Source: Aved-18 sp964606665 (GTDB lineage Bacteria; Cyanobacteriota; Vampirovibrionia; Obscuribacterales; Obscuribacteraceae). From it: a stretch of 64,000 nucleotides of DNA. Positions 45,187-57,300 of this stretch are shown here, piece after piece (the stretch's first letter is position 1; every line of letters starts with the position of its first letter). The stretch is taken from contig CAZSHS010000001.1 in the NCBI GenBank assembly GCA_964606665.1, positions 236,663 through 300,662 of the forward strand, written 5' to 3'. A program made the position numbers and the translations under genes. The notes under the pieces are model-generated. The model was given only the letters and a program-made list of their open reading frames with translations. It was not told the origin of the DNA and ran no database searches.

Positions 45187-45323
45187 ATTAATATCCAAAG
45201 GCTAAAAAAGCTTAGATTTCATTTGAGTTAAAGCTGATATATCTAGATACTTATCTTATATAGAAATAATGTTCCCTGGGAATGTTGTTCTAGCGGGTCT
45301 TGAGTCTGGCGTCTCACTATTGA

Positions 45324-48300
45324 ATGGTCGAAGAAAGTAACAACGCTAAAGGTGCTACAGAGGCAGAAGCCCCGGCGGAAAACGAGCCGGATAAGACTTT
45401 GCTGGCACAAAATACGCCGTTTGAGACTTCCGACGCACTTTTGCGAGATACCCAGACAACTCAGGCGAGACTGATTGCCGATGCTCAGGCAAAAGTAGGA
45501 CAGGCGCCGGATAGTCGTGTTGGACCGAGCCTCCAACAAGATCCAGTCAAAAATTTGTACGAAATACTGCTTGCTCAAAATCGTATTACAGATCTGCCGG
45601 CTGGAAAACCAGATGTCAAAACGCCTGGGCTTGGTGCCTTGCAAATTGACGTTTCGGTTGCAAAAGACGGTTACAAAATTAGTCAAACCAAAAATGGCAC
45701 GGTCATTTCTTTCGACCAGCCAGAAACCAGAAATGGGCTTGCCGAAATTCGTAAATTACCAAATGGCGAACTCATAGCAATTTACAAAAACAGAGCCGAT
45801 GGACTGGTTCAGGAGAAAATCAGCACTTTAGCATCAGGTGTCAGCAAGGAGCGCACCTTTGAAGGAAATCCAGAAGGAATTAAGCGCGAGGTAGTCACAG
45901 CTTCTAACAGTGGCACAGTGGAGATTGAGCGTTCGTTTTTATCTTCGGCAAATCAGTCGCAGATGTTGTCTGAATCAAAAGTGTTCAATCCTCAGGGCGA
46001 TGAGAGGACAGTTCGACGCTTTGCCGATGGGCGAGAAAGACTAATATCGGTGCAGAAGGACGGCACTAGAACAGAATCTGAATCGCTAAATGGTCAACTT
46101 GTTTCAGTGGTTCGTCCCGATGGACTTGAACTCAATCCTGTTCGCACCGAAGGACGAATTGTACAGCTTGCAAGCAATATAGACCCCGCTCAATTGGGAC
46201 TTTTGAATTTTACTGCTGGTGGCGATCCCGGTGGAAAAGTAGAAGCCAATCTGGCAAAAATACAGATTGCTTCTTTGACTGGCGAAATCTTCTTGAACGC
46301 AGATGGCACCTTTGGTGTGCAAGAAAATCTTCGCGATACAACAAGACAAACTCTGCAAACAGCAGCAAATGTCACTCGCGATCAAGCTGGTTTAGTACGA
46401 GAAGTAAAAGCCAATGTTACAAGAGTAGGGCCTGATGGTCAGGTTCGAACTCTGCCTTTGTGGATTGCAAAGCTTGATACAAGCGGAAAGCTCGAAACGG
46501 CTCAGCTCGGCAACAAAATTTTCAGTCTAGGGCGCGATGGAAAGTGGTTAGAACAAGAAATTGGTGAAAATGGTTCTTTAAAACCGGCTACCCAAGCTAA
46601 GTTTTCTAAGATCGAACTTGATTCTTCGGGCAATCTTTCCTTTACCGAGCCGCTAAAAACAGACGATAAGAGTCAGTCTAATCGTATAGAAGTCGTTCGT
46701 CAGGATGGCGCACGCATTATCAAAACGACTATACAGAGCGACGGACGCAATATGGAACTGGTTCAAGCCACTTTCAATACCGATGGCGAGCTTAATCGAT
46801 TCTTGTACGACCGAAGTGGAAATCTGAGTGAAATTTACACTGCCGATGGAAGAGTTTTGAGGAGAACTGGAACGCAAGTTGCTTCAATTAATCCGCAGAT
46901 TCCAGAGCGTTGGCAGGAAATAGGCACGGGCTCTTTCATCGATGGTGCTGCCACCGTTACAGGTCAGGGAGATCTGGTATTTGGTCTTGGAACTACAAAC
47001 GAGAGAAAGATTCTTTTGGCTGGTGCCACCATCAGTGGAGACAATCTTCTGGCATCGAGCCCTGTTATAAAATCGACTCAAGAAGGTAATTTGACTGTTC
47101 GAACCTTGCCTGATGGCAAAGTTGTTAAATCCGATGCTCAGGGCAGAGTGATCACGTCTGTCGCGAATAATTCTGCCATCACGTATGAGTACGAAGGTGA
47201 GACAACCAATGTAAGAGCAGTCACCATCAATAATCAACGCTTTGAATTAGATCAGCAATTGAAACAGCAAGGACGGACGGTTTACAGACGAACTGGACCT
47301 GGTGCTGAATCGAAGATAGACCTGAACAAAGACATAATCGGTCAGGTAATGGCAATGCCCGATGGCAGTCTTAGAGCGATGCTTGGACCTAGTCGCGAAA
47401 CCGTGATAAGACATGATGGAACAAGAGTTTCTACTTCTGACAATGGAAGTTTGCTCGTGCGCTCGCCTGGAGGCAAAGTACTCGAAACTACAGACTCTAA
47501 AGGTCGAAATGTCAAATACGACTACGGCGCCTTGCCAGGTCATGTTTTTGGTAAGCAAGGAGAACAACTAAAATCAATCACCGTAACTGAAAACGGCAAG
47601 GTTGAAACATGGTCTACACAAGATGGTTTCAACTGGACAAGTTCAAACAATTCCTCAGCGTTTCAAGGTTTTAGAACTTTGAATCAAGAGACTGGTGTTT
47701 TATCCGAGCGTACACTCGAAGGCGGGCTTCTAGAGTACAGGTTGGAAGAAGGTAAGACCACCGTTTCCAACTTGAACATAAAGGAAAGAGCAGAAGCGCT
47801 AAGAGTAGCCATTAATTCTAACGACCCCAAAAAAGTTTTAGATGTTGTCCGTGAAAATGTAAGTGAATTGGACGCGGAAAGCACTTATCTTTTGCGCAAG
47901 CAATTCAATGCGCAAGACGATAAAGAGTTGCCTTTAGCACTTGCTCGAGCTGTGGGCACCGATTTTAGACAGTTAGAAGTTCTTGGATATTTCAGCCGAA
48001 CCGGACAGCTTGGCGAAGATTCTGCTTTGAAATTGACAGTGAATGCTTACGAACAGCAGAAGGGTTATTTTACGCGCGATCGCGATACGACCCAGTTGCT
48101 GCAGGAGACAAGACGACTCCTGGGTACTCTTTCCGAACGAGAACGTGCGCAAGTCGACGTGGCACTAAAGAGTCTCAAAGAACAACAACAAAAACTTTTT
48201 GGCAATATAGCGCAAAATCCTTTGCCTGTACCAGCTTCGCTAAAAGAATTATTCGGTGCAAATGGTCCAGGTAATGGTATTGCAAACTATGACGATTATC

Positions 48301-51300
48301 ACAAAGCACTTTTTCGTGTAGCCCTCGAACGTGGAGTAGACAAGCGTACCGCTGCTGAGCAGTCAGAAATCATCAAAGCCGCTGTGAGAAAAGATCAAGA
48401 CTACGCTATGGAGGCTATGAGCGTAGGATTTTCAACCAAAGAAGGAAGAGCCGAGTTTCTCAATAGTGGTGGCAGAGAGCTGATTAAAAGCGAGTATGGC
48501 GGTGTCACTAATTATTTCAACGGTCGTGTCGATAGGCTAATCAGATTTGCCGAGCGAGGATCTATGAATCCGCTCGATGAATTCGAGCGCTCTCTTGGTT
48601 GGATATCTTCTAACGATGAAAAAGCACTTGAACATGCTCTGGAGCAATTCACCGATGAAGAGCGCGCTCAGTTCGCTTCAGGAATGCGATTACGTCAAGA
48701 CATCAAAGATGGAAAGTTAAAGGAAACTTCGTTAAACGCAGAGCAGGCAGACCAGCTCAAGTATTACGACAGAGCTATCGAAGTTCTCAAAAAAGCTCAT
48801 TATCAGCTTGGCGTATTAAGCGCAGACAGACAAATCTCTGGCTATGTAGACAAAATTTTGCGCAAAGGCGGAACCGATACTGCCGAAAAATTGGTTGGTA
48901 TGGGAGTTGCCACCAACTTCTTTGGTACATACAAAAATGATTCTACAAGAGCAATCGAAGATATCGGGCAATCCAGCTTCGAGGCGTTGATTCGTGGATT
49001 AGGCCGCGATAAAGACGGTAAGCTGGTTTCCAACTACACAGTCGATATGTCTCGCAAAATAGAATTGAATTTGAGCAGTGGTTCAGCTCAAGAAGCAAAG
49101 GACATTGTTCAACGGCAAGCTCAATACGTAGCTGATATGAGAGATTTAGCCGAAAAAATCACTCAAGGTCGCGCTGGAGAAATAGATTTTGAAACTTTGC
49201 GGGCTAAAATTCCTGCTTTGCAAAATCTTCCCAAAGAGCAGTGGTCTAATCTCATAGCTGGCTATAAAGTGTCTTTGAGTGTAGAGCAAGCTCGTGCAAC
49301 GGGACAGACATTCAATTTGGATCCGCAGCAGAAAACCGCGCTTGAAGCTTATGCCGGAGACAATCCGTTGCGCAGATTTTTGGAAGGAAGCAAAGTTGAT
49401 ATAGCTTTGAATCGCATTGAAACCGGTGAAACTTTTGCCAATCTTAAGCAAGCTCTGAGTAAGCCTGAGACTGCGCGAAGCCAAAGTGAAAAAGAACTGA
49501 TCGAGCAGTTCAAGTCGCTCAATTTAAATATGGAGCGTCAAACAGCTTCGGTAGAACAAATGCGACAAGCTTTTATTCAAACTCTCGGCGAAGAAGCTAA
49601 TAAGTCTTTCAGCGCCTACAAAGATCAATTGCACGCTGCAGTTCGCAGTAACGCTAGACGTGATGTTACAAGCGCGATTCGAGATAGTTCTGGCTCGACT
49701 TTCAATTATTTTAGCGACGCCAATTCGATGCTTAACGCAATCAGGTTTATGTCTGCTGCAGATCAGGAAAGATTGCGTCGCGAACCTAATTTTGGACCCG
49801 GCTTGATCGCTATGCTAAATGAGCATCTTCCTTCAGGTTCTGAAGCTGTTGTAAGCGTTGCTAAAGCATTAATCGAAGAAATTAAGCTAGGCAAGACGCC
49901 TGTTGGCTCTCAAGCCAATCCTGAGGTTACGCCGCTTTCTATTGCAAGCGAATTGCTTGAAAAAAATGCTGCAGGCAAACTTGATGTAAAACAAGTAAGC
50001 GAGCTGATTCAAAAGTATTTATCCGAAGACAAGCAAGATAAGCTTAGATCTCAGCTAATGAATAGCCCGGTTTTAAAAGAAGCAGTCAACAAACTTCTAG
50101 CCAACGACGCCGCCTACGACACTTATCTCAAGCCCATGATTGAGCGCGGTATTTTGCCTGTCGAGACTTTGCGCATGTTGCATGGGATGTCGGGTACCGG
50201 CATCGATAAGGCGAATCAAGTTGGATTCTTTAAACAAGCTGTACTTGGTGCTAACGAGCGTGGGCTTGCGTTTTTAAAGAGCGAAGAAAACGCTCAACAA
50301 AGAATGGTTTTGCTGAACTCGCTCGAGCCTAACGCAAGAGCCATTGCCGAAGCGGTTATAGCTCAGGGTTCAGTAAAACCAGAGGATCGGGTTCGCGCAT
50401 TTTTGTCTGACAACGGTGTGAGCAAAGACGATTTACGTCAATTGCTGGCTAAGCTCAAACCACAAGAGCGCATGGATATGCTGCGCAATTACACTCTCAA
50501 ATATGGCGGACAGATGCGCGCCCAGATTTTGGAGAAAATGCCGACTGCAGAGCGCGATGAGTGGATGCGTTTGACGCAACCTAACTGGTCCACCGAGATG
50601 TCTTATCTCAATACATTGTCGAGGGTTGCTGCCACCGATTATGGTGCTTCCGCTTGGATCGGTCGCAATTTCAATACTATGCATCTAAGCGAGCTTGCTG
50701 CCTTTGAAGCGCAAAAGCTCAAATACGAAGGAGAAATTCCGCCAGAGATTCTTCGCGGCATCGAGGATGCAACAGACAAAGCGATTAAAGCGTGGCAAGA
50801 ATCAAAGAGTGCCACGCAAGAAGGTTTGGTAACAGCAGGGGCTATGGCGCTTACAATGCTAATGCCAATTGCTGCTCCATATCTTGCAGGCGCAAGAGGA
50901 GCGCAAATGGTCGCTGCTCTGTTTAATAGCTGGCGCATTATTCCAATTGCTGGTTTTGGTTTTGGCGGTCTATCAACCGCAGTCAACGAATCAATGATGG
51001 GTAACGACGCCCATATCATGCGAGCGCTGAATGGCGATACGCACGCAGCCAGAGCCCTCATGGGCGAATTTTTGAAAATGAGTGTCTTGTCTGCTGTAAA
51101 CGTTGTAGGTGGAGAGCACTTGCACCTTAGTTTGAACAGCGCTTTGAAATTAGCTGGAAAAGACATGATGCTTGCAGCTAATAAAGTTACAGCAGACACC
51201 GTGGCTTCTATTGCCGGAATTGCTGGAACAAAAGCTGAGAGTGCCTTACAAGGTCAGATGCGTCATATCTGGGCAAGCGCGGTGGCTAATGGTCATAAGG

Positions 51301-54300
51301 AGTTAGAAAGCTCGATTCGCGTGGGCTTGAACGAAGTCAACCGACGATATTCACTCAACTTGAGTGAAGCCGTACTCAGCACTTTGTCCAAAGATCTCAA
51401 TAAGAATCTGATGGCGGAAATGTCAAACCGCGGAGTTGCTGAAGCCGGTAAGCAGTTCTGGACCGAACTTTTCAAACGTCATGCATTGTCCATGGGGTAC
51501 ATGACTTTGACTGGTGGCGTAGGAATGGGCTTGTCTGAGGCGACCAATATGATGGTTGCCGATGGACATATCGACTGGAGCCGTTTGCGTCAGTCTGCTC
51601 AAATGGGATTGTTGATGGGCGCTGGATTCGGCTCTGTCTTCAAAACCGCTGGGCTTGCTGGCATCGTCGGTACAAGGGCTTATCGTAGTATCAAAGGCAC
51701 AGAAACAGCGCCAAGCGCTGCAGTGCATGCGGCTCGTCCGACAGAGGCAGAGCCGGCCGCTGCCGAGCTGGCTCTGGCTGCTAAAGATGCTCCTGAGCCT
51801 CATAGATCAGGACTTATCTCTACTAAGGCTGAGGATGCTGGATTTACCTACGAAGAGTGGGCAGCTCTTGCAACCAAAGACAGTATCATTCCCGAAAAAA
51901 TAACAGTTCGTCCAGAAGGCAGTGCGCCAGTCGGAATAGAATTGCTCGGCTTAAAACCAGAAGATCCTTTTACTAAAACATTTTCTTCAGTATTGCAGGA
52001 CGTCCTAGACAAGCTAAGTCCAGTCGAACGAGCTTGGATTGAACACTCAGGCTTGAATGTGGTTTTGGCTGATACATTACATCATTACGAAGCCGTAAAA
52101 GGTACATCTGGCAAGAAGCTGGCAGAAATGCAAGCTTATGGTTGGGGAAACAAGACTACTTTTGAAAATGTAGCTGCTTTGCACCATGATGGAAATGCTG
52201 TGTTTTTCAACCATTTCAGAGACCTTGATGGCAAGCTTGCTACTTTTAGTCCGGAGCGGTTAAGAAGTGACTTAGAGCACCTAATTAAGCACGAGATTCT
52301 TGGGCATGGACGTGACTGGTCTATGGGCCGGGTATCGGAAAGCGTTGAGTTTTACGATTTACTGAAGGCTGCAACTTTTTCGTCCTCGAATCCAGAAGCA
52401 TTGAAGTTACGAACTATTCTTTCCAAACATGAAGATCATCCTCATGTCAAAGCAAGAGATGCGGCTAGAGCCGAGCCGCAGGAAGTACACAATTTACGTC
52501 TTCTATATCATCCCGAATTGCGTTCCGCGCTGCGCGAAACGACTGCAGACTTCCTAGGTGGACTGATTCCAGCAATCGACGGAGTATCAGGTCATCGGGC
52601 TTTTAGCTATCTAAACGCCAGACAAAGGCTTGCGCTTAGACCAGATCCTGTTGTGGGAAATATGGAAAGCTGGATTAAGCATTTTGAAGAGTCGCAAGCT
52701 GACATTTCTTTAGTGAATTCCAATCATTCTTTGGATGGAATTAAACGCCAGGCCGCTATATATCCACATTTGGTCGAGTCTCTTAAAAACCAAAAATTAG
52801 CTGATGAGACCAGTCTTTATGATGCTGGTTGGAGAATTTACGCCGTCGAGGAAGGTGCACCAGCCGACAAGGTTGGGGTTGATTTTTTCATGGTCAATAT
52901 TAACAAAGAAAATAAGCGCTATGGAGATTTTTATCCGCTAGATTTGAAGACTATATCTACTAAAAATCAAAGAAAAATAGCCGATATTCCCGATATTCGC
53001 AAAGGTGGTGTAATTCAGGTAAAAGACACTGACTTTGCTGTGCAAGATGGAGTGATGGAGTATGTAGCTGGTGGCGCATCAGCTCAATTAGTTGCGCTGG
53101 TGTCTTCTGATGCACCATTTAATTTAGGCACCGATATTCCTTTCCCAGGAATTCTGAAACGAAATAGAGCTCAAACCGAAGCGCAAGCAGATGTACTTGG
53201 AAAATGGCTGGAAAGAAAGAGATCTTCTAGAACGGAAACATTCAGTCAGCATGTCAGATTTGGCGTAGTCAGTTATTTCAACAAGACAGCCAACATCGTT
53301 TTAAGTTCGGAAGCTCAGGTGGCCGCAAGAATAGCGGCTCTAGAAGTATTTGCTGATTTTGTTCGTGAAAGAGTAAGTCTGGCTGTTAAAAAATCCTCTG
53401 GCGATTTCAATCGTGTAGCTAGCAATGATTTTGGTGAACTGCACATAGTTACAAGAGATGGATTAATCGGTGAAATAGGCAGCCCACGCTCGGTTTTTGA
53501 GAGTATTTTACCTGCAAATTACAATAGCATCGCATCTGGTTCAGAGCTGAAAATTGTACAGCAAAAAATTGTTGATGAAATTCTTCAAGGATTACAGAAA
53601 AAAGGCACACCAGCAACCCCTAGAGAAGTCAGAGAAATTAACGCTAAAGTAGAGGAAGCAATAAAGTCTGAATTATTGCTATTTCGCAAAGCCTTTCTGA
53701 ACCGAGAATCTCAAATTCCATCCGAAGATCTTGCCGCACGTCAGGAATATATCAACGAAGCCACCAGACGCTTACAGAGACGTTTGAAAGGAAAAGATAT
53801 TACCCAGTTATCCAACTCGCAACCTGATGCTATATATGGTGCTCACGTTGACCCTGCACAACCTGGTGACTTTTCGACCAGACCAGTTCTTGACCAGTCT
53901 AATCTGGGTGGTGTCACTCGCGATGTTAATGCAGGTCCATTCTTTGCTCGCGAAAAAATAGTAGCAGGCAAAAACTTACTTGATTACGAGTTTCCTCAAG
54001 GCGTCCCCACTCCGGACGCTATTGTTGCTCAAGCAGCTTTGCATCCAAATGCAATAAATGTGGTTCCAGCGATGCAAGCTTTCTTGAATGAAGCCGAGCG
54101 AATGGGGCTCTCCCAAACACAAAGGGCTACCGATCTTTATCATGCTTACGCAGTTGCCACCGGCATGAGAGATGCTCCATTGAGTCCTCAGCTTCAAGCC
54201 AAGGCGGCGCAAGTTTACTTAGAAACCGCAGTCTTTGCTTATAACGCTTTATCCAGACTGGATGCCAGTCGAAGTATGACCGATATAGTGTTGGCTAAGC

Positions 54301-57300
54301 CCAGGTCTGGTGAGCTCACATCTTCGGTTTTCGAGCATGGTGGATTTGAAATTCAAGAAATGGGCACCGGACGTATAGTTCGCAAAGACTCGACTGGAAA
54401 CGTTCGAATCACTGATGATTCAAGCCGGGTGCTTTACGCAATTAGTGCTGATGGAGCCAATGAGATTTTCTATAATAGAAGCAACGGAGTTGTTTCTTCT
54501 GTTATCCATCAACCTTCTGGCGTTGTGCGAGAATTCGGAGCAAGAAGCACAGTAGATAATTTAGCTTCTTTGTCCGCATCTCACAGTGCTTTCGATTTAC
54601 CCGACGGTGGTTATCGTTGGGGCAGCACATTGAGCCACGATACTCATACTATCGACGGATCAACTGGAACATTCAAGCCTCGCACAGGCGAACTTGCTTA
54701 TGAAAATATTAGTCATGCCACAGACTTGAATACTCTGCAAAATGTTGTATTTGCTTCTGAGCTGTCACCATATTTCCGAAAATTCCAGAGCGATTTTTCC
54801 AGAGTCTTAAGAGATTTGCTGCAAAACGAAGCTTTATTCGAGCATATTCCAGATGACCGACTGATTCCTGCTTATTTAGCTCTCCTTCAAGGTGAGAGCC
54901 CGTCGAAAGATATAAGATTTCAAAGCGAAGTAATCACACAAGCCGCACGCGATATTCAGTCTCGTCAGGCTGCTCTGGCAGAAGTCATGCACCATGCGCG
55001 CATGATGATTCAGGATCTTCAACCAGGAGAAATGGAGCCTAAAATCGATGTTCGACTCAGGCACGCCGTTGCCTATATGCGGGCTTCTGCCGATTTGTTC
55101 AATGTAGTAGCTGCAGCCCGAGCAAGCCTTGGTGATCAAATTCCTGCGGATTTGCGATTGAAGCTTGCCGTAAATGGTTTTAAATCGTCTAAAACCGATG
55201 GTCAGTCGGAAATTGTATTTACCTCGAACAAAAGAATAATTCTCAGAAAATCGCGAGATGGACAGACCGAAATATTGCTTGGCAAAGAAGTCGAAAGTCA
55301 GGACGTTTCTACGGCAGATATTCAAGCGCAAGCTCAAAAAAATCAAGATAATGTCAAAGTCCTCTATCGCATAGCTCCTGGTGGTGAAGAAACGTTTGCC
55401 TTCGCCAGAGATAACACACTAATACATAGCTCGGGTAATCGTTACCCACTAGCTTCGGGTAATGCCAATCTCGCTTCGCCGCCCCAGGCACTAAATGCGA
55501 TACCGCCAAGCGGAACTGCTTATCGTCTTGATGCCAAAGGAAATATAGTCTTTGAATTTTCTGATGGCAGTCGCATCGTCTGGAGAAAAGAAGGCACGCA
55601 CGAGATTGTCAAAGCCGATAGTTCGCTTCATTATCTCAATCTCAATGCTGAAAGAGAGCAGCGTGCACTGCTCGATCTGATTTCTCAGGACTCAGAACTA
55701 AGCGCAATGCGTTTGGAAGACGCTGTAAATTCTTTTGCTTATCGTCAAGGCGCGTTGCAAGAAACCAAAGCTGCTTATTTGCGTCACGCTTTTATGATTT
55801 TAAGTGGCGAGCGACACCTTGGAAGTCCAGAGACTCTGCCTTCTCTTGCAGAGCGCACAATGGCTGTGCGAAAAATGCTCACTCAGGCTGCAAGAATTGA
55901 TTCACTTTGGTTTGCCGCAGCCAAACACTATCCAAGAGAGCGACTTTCTGTCGGGTTTAGAGTGAATGCTGATGGTTCCATCGGACAATCTATTGCAAAT
56001 TCGCCAACTCGCCTTTTTCGCTCGGGCGAGCCTCATATACATTTTGAGCTCGATGAAGCTGGAACAATTCGCGGTTATAGAAATGGTCGCGTTATCTCGG
56101 TACTTCCTTCAGACGGGCTGGCTCCAATATTTTTCAAATACAGCGCATCGGGCAAGCCAACCGAGGTGATACTGGCTACAGGCGATTCATTTACTGGCAA
56201 GGCTAAAGTGATGAAAGACGCCGATGGTCCTTATGCGGTCACTGTTATTCCTGAGAACTCACCAGAAGTACAAGTTTTTTATTTCGATGGCGCAAGAGAA
56301 GTTTTAACACGCGCAGCAAACAGGTATATCGACGGAGTTGAAGAAAATTTCCAGAGCAGAGTGAGTGTAAGACCAGACGTCGAGCGTCGTATGATGCAGT
56401 CGCTTGAGTCGAATCCGGCTTTTTATTCAGTAGTTAGAGATGCGCTTTCTGGCGATCTGACACCAGAAGACATATTTCAGATTCGAATGATTTTGCAGGG
56501 GCATCGCACCCCTGGTGCACCAGAAGCCGAACTCGTAGCTCAAGCGCAGGGATTGGTCAAAACACTTTCGTTCTTGCGTGGAAAATACAAAGAAAATATT
56601 TCAGTGCATATAAGCGATGATGGTGTTGTTCGTGCTTTTGGTACTGCAGGCGACGTAGTCAATACGGGCTCAGCCAAGCTTTATTCATTTGAGCCAGAAG
56701 AGTCGGTGCAAAGACCGCAAGCAAGATCTAAGCCTGCTTCAAATGATTCAGAAGTAATTGACTTCAGAACAAGACAATCAGAGTCTGCAAGAATTCTAGA
56801 TTCCACTTCTGAGACAGGGGCAAGAATTGAAGCAACCAGTGCAGATGCTCAACTCACGTTGCGGATTTCGATTGCAGATCAATCATTATTGCAACATTTT
56901 TGGAATATGTATCCAGAGCTTTCAGTCGCAATGTTCAACCGAATGACTGAAATTCTATCTGAAGTCAGAAATGCTTGGGTAAAAGATTTACCGACTCTTT
57001 TTGCAACTAGAAGAAGCATGCTGAGTGATTTGGCTAAGCAGAGAGCCTTGGTGATTTCACTTGAAAAACAAATGATTGCCGAAGGGCTTGATCCAGCATT
57101 CATTGCAGCAGCAAAACGGGGAGAGGAATGGGCAAGTTATGGCGAACTTGGTAGCAAACTGGCAAGTGAAAATGCCAAGTACATTAAGGCGAGAACCGAG
57201 CATGCGGCTTTCAATAAAGAAGTATTTGCAGAAATAGCAAAGCGTCAAAATGATTTGGAAATCGCATATAGAAAATGGCTGGTTGAGTTGGGTATGCCCG

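Noticed and set aside
45272..45282. TTCCCTGGGAA dyad upstream of the giant gene as an operator
   Set aside because: It is short, and its position between any promoter and the start codon is unsupported by other signals.
49146..49484. Antisense open frames inside the giant gene (for example here and at 50639-51199)
   Set aside because: They are shadows of the long plus-strand frame: low-complexity Ser/Leu-rich products with no ribosome sites or domains.
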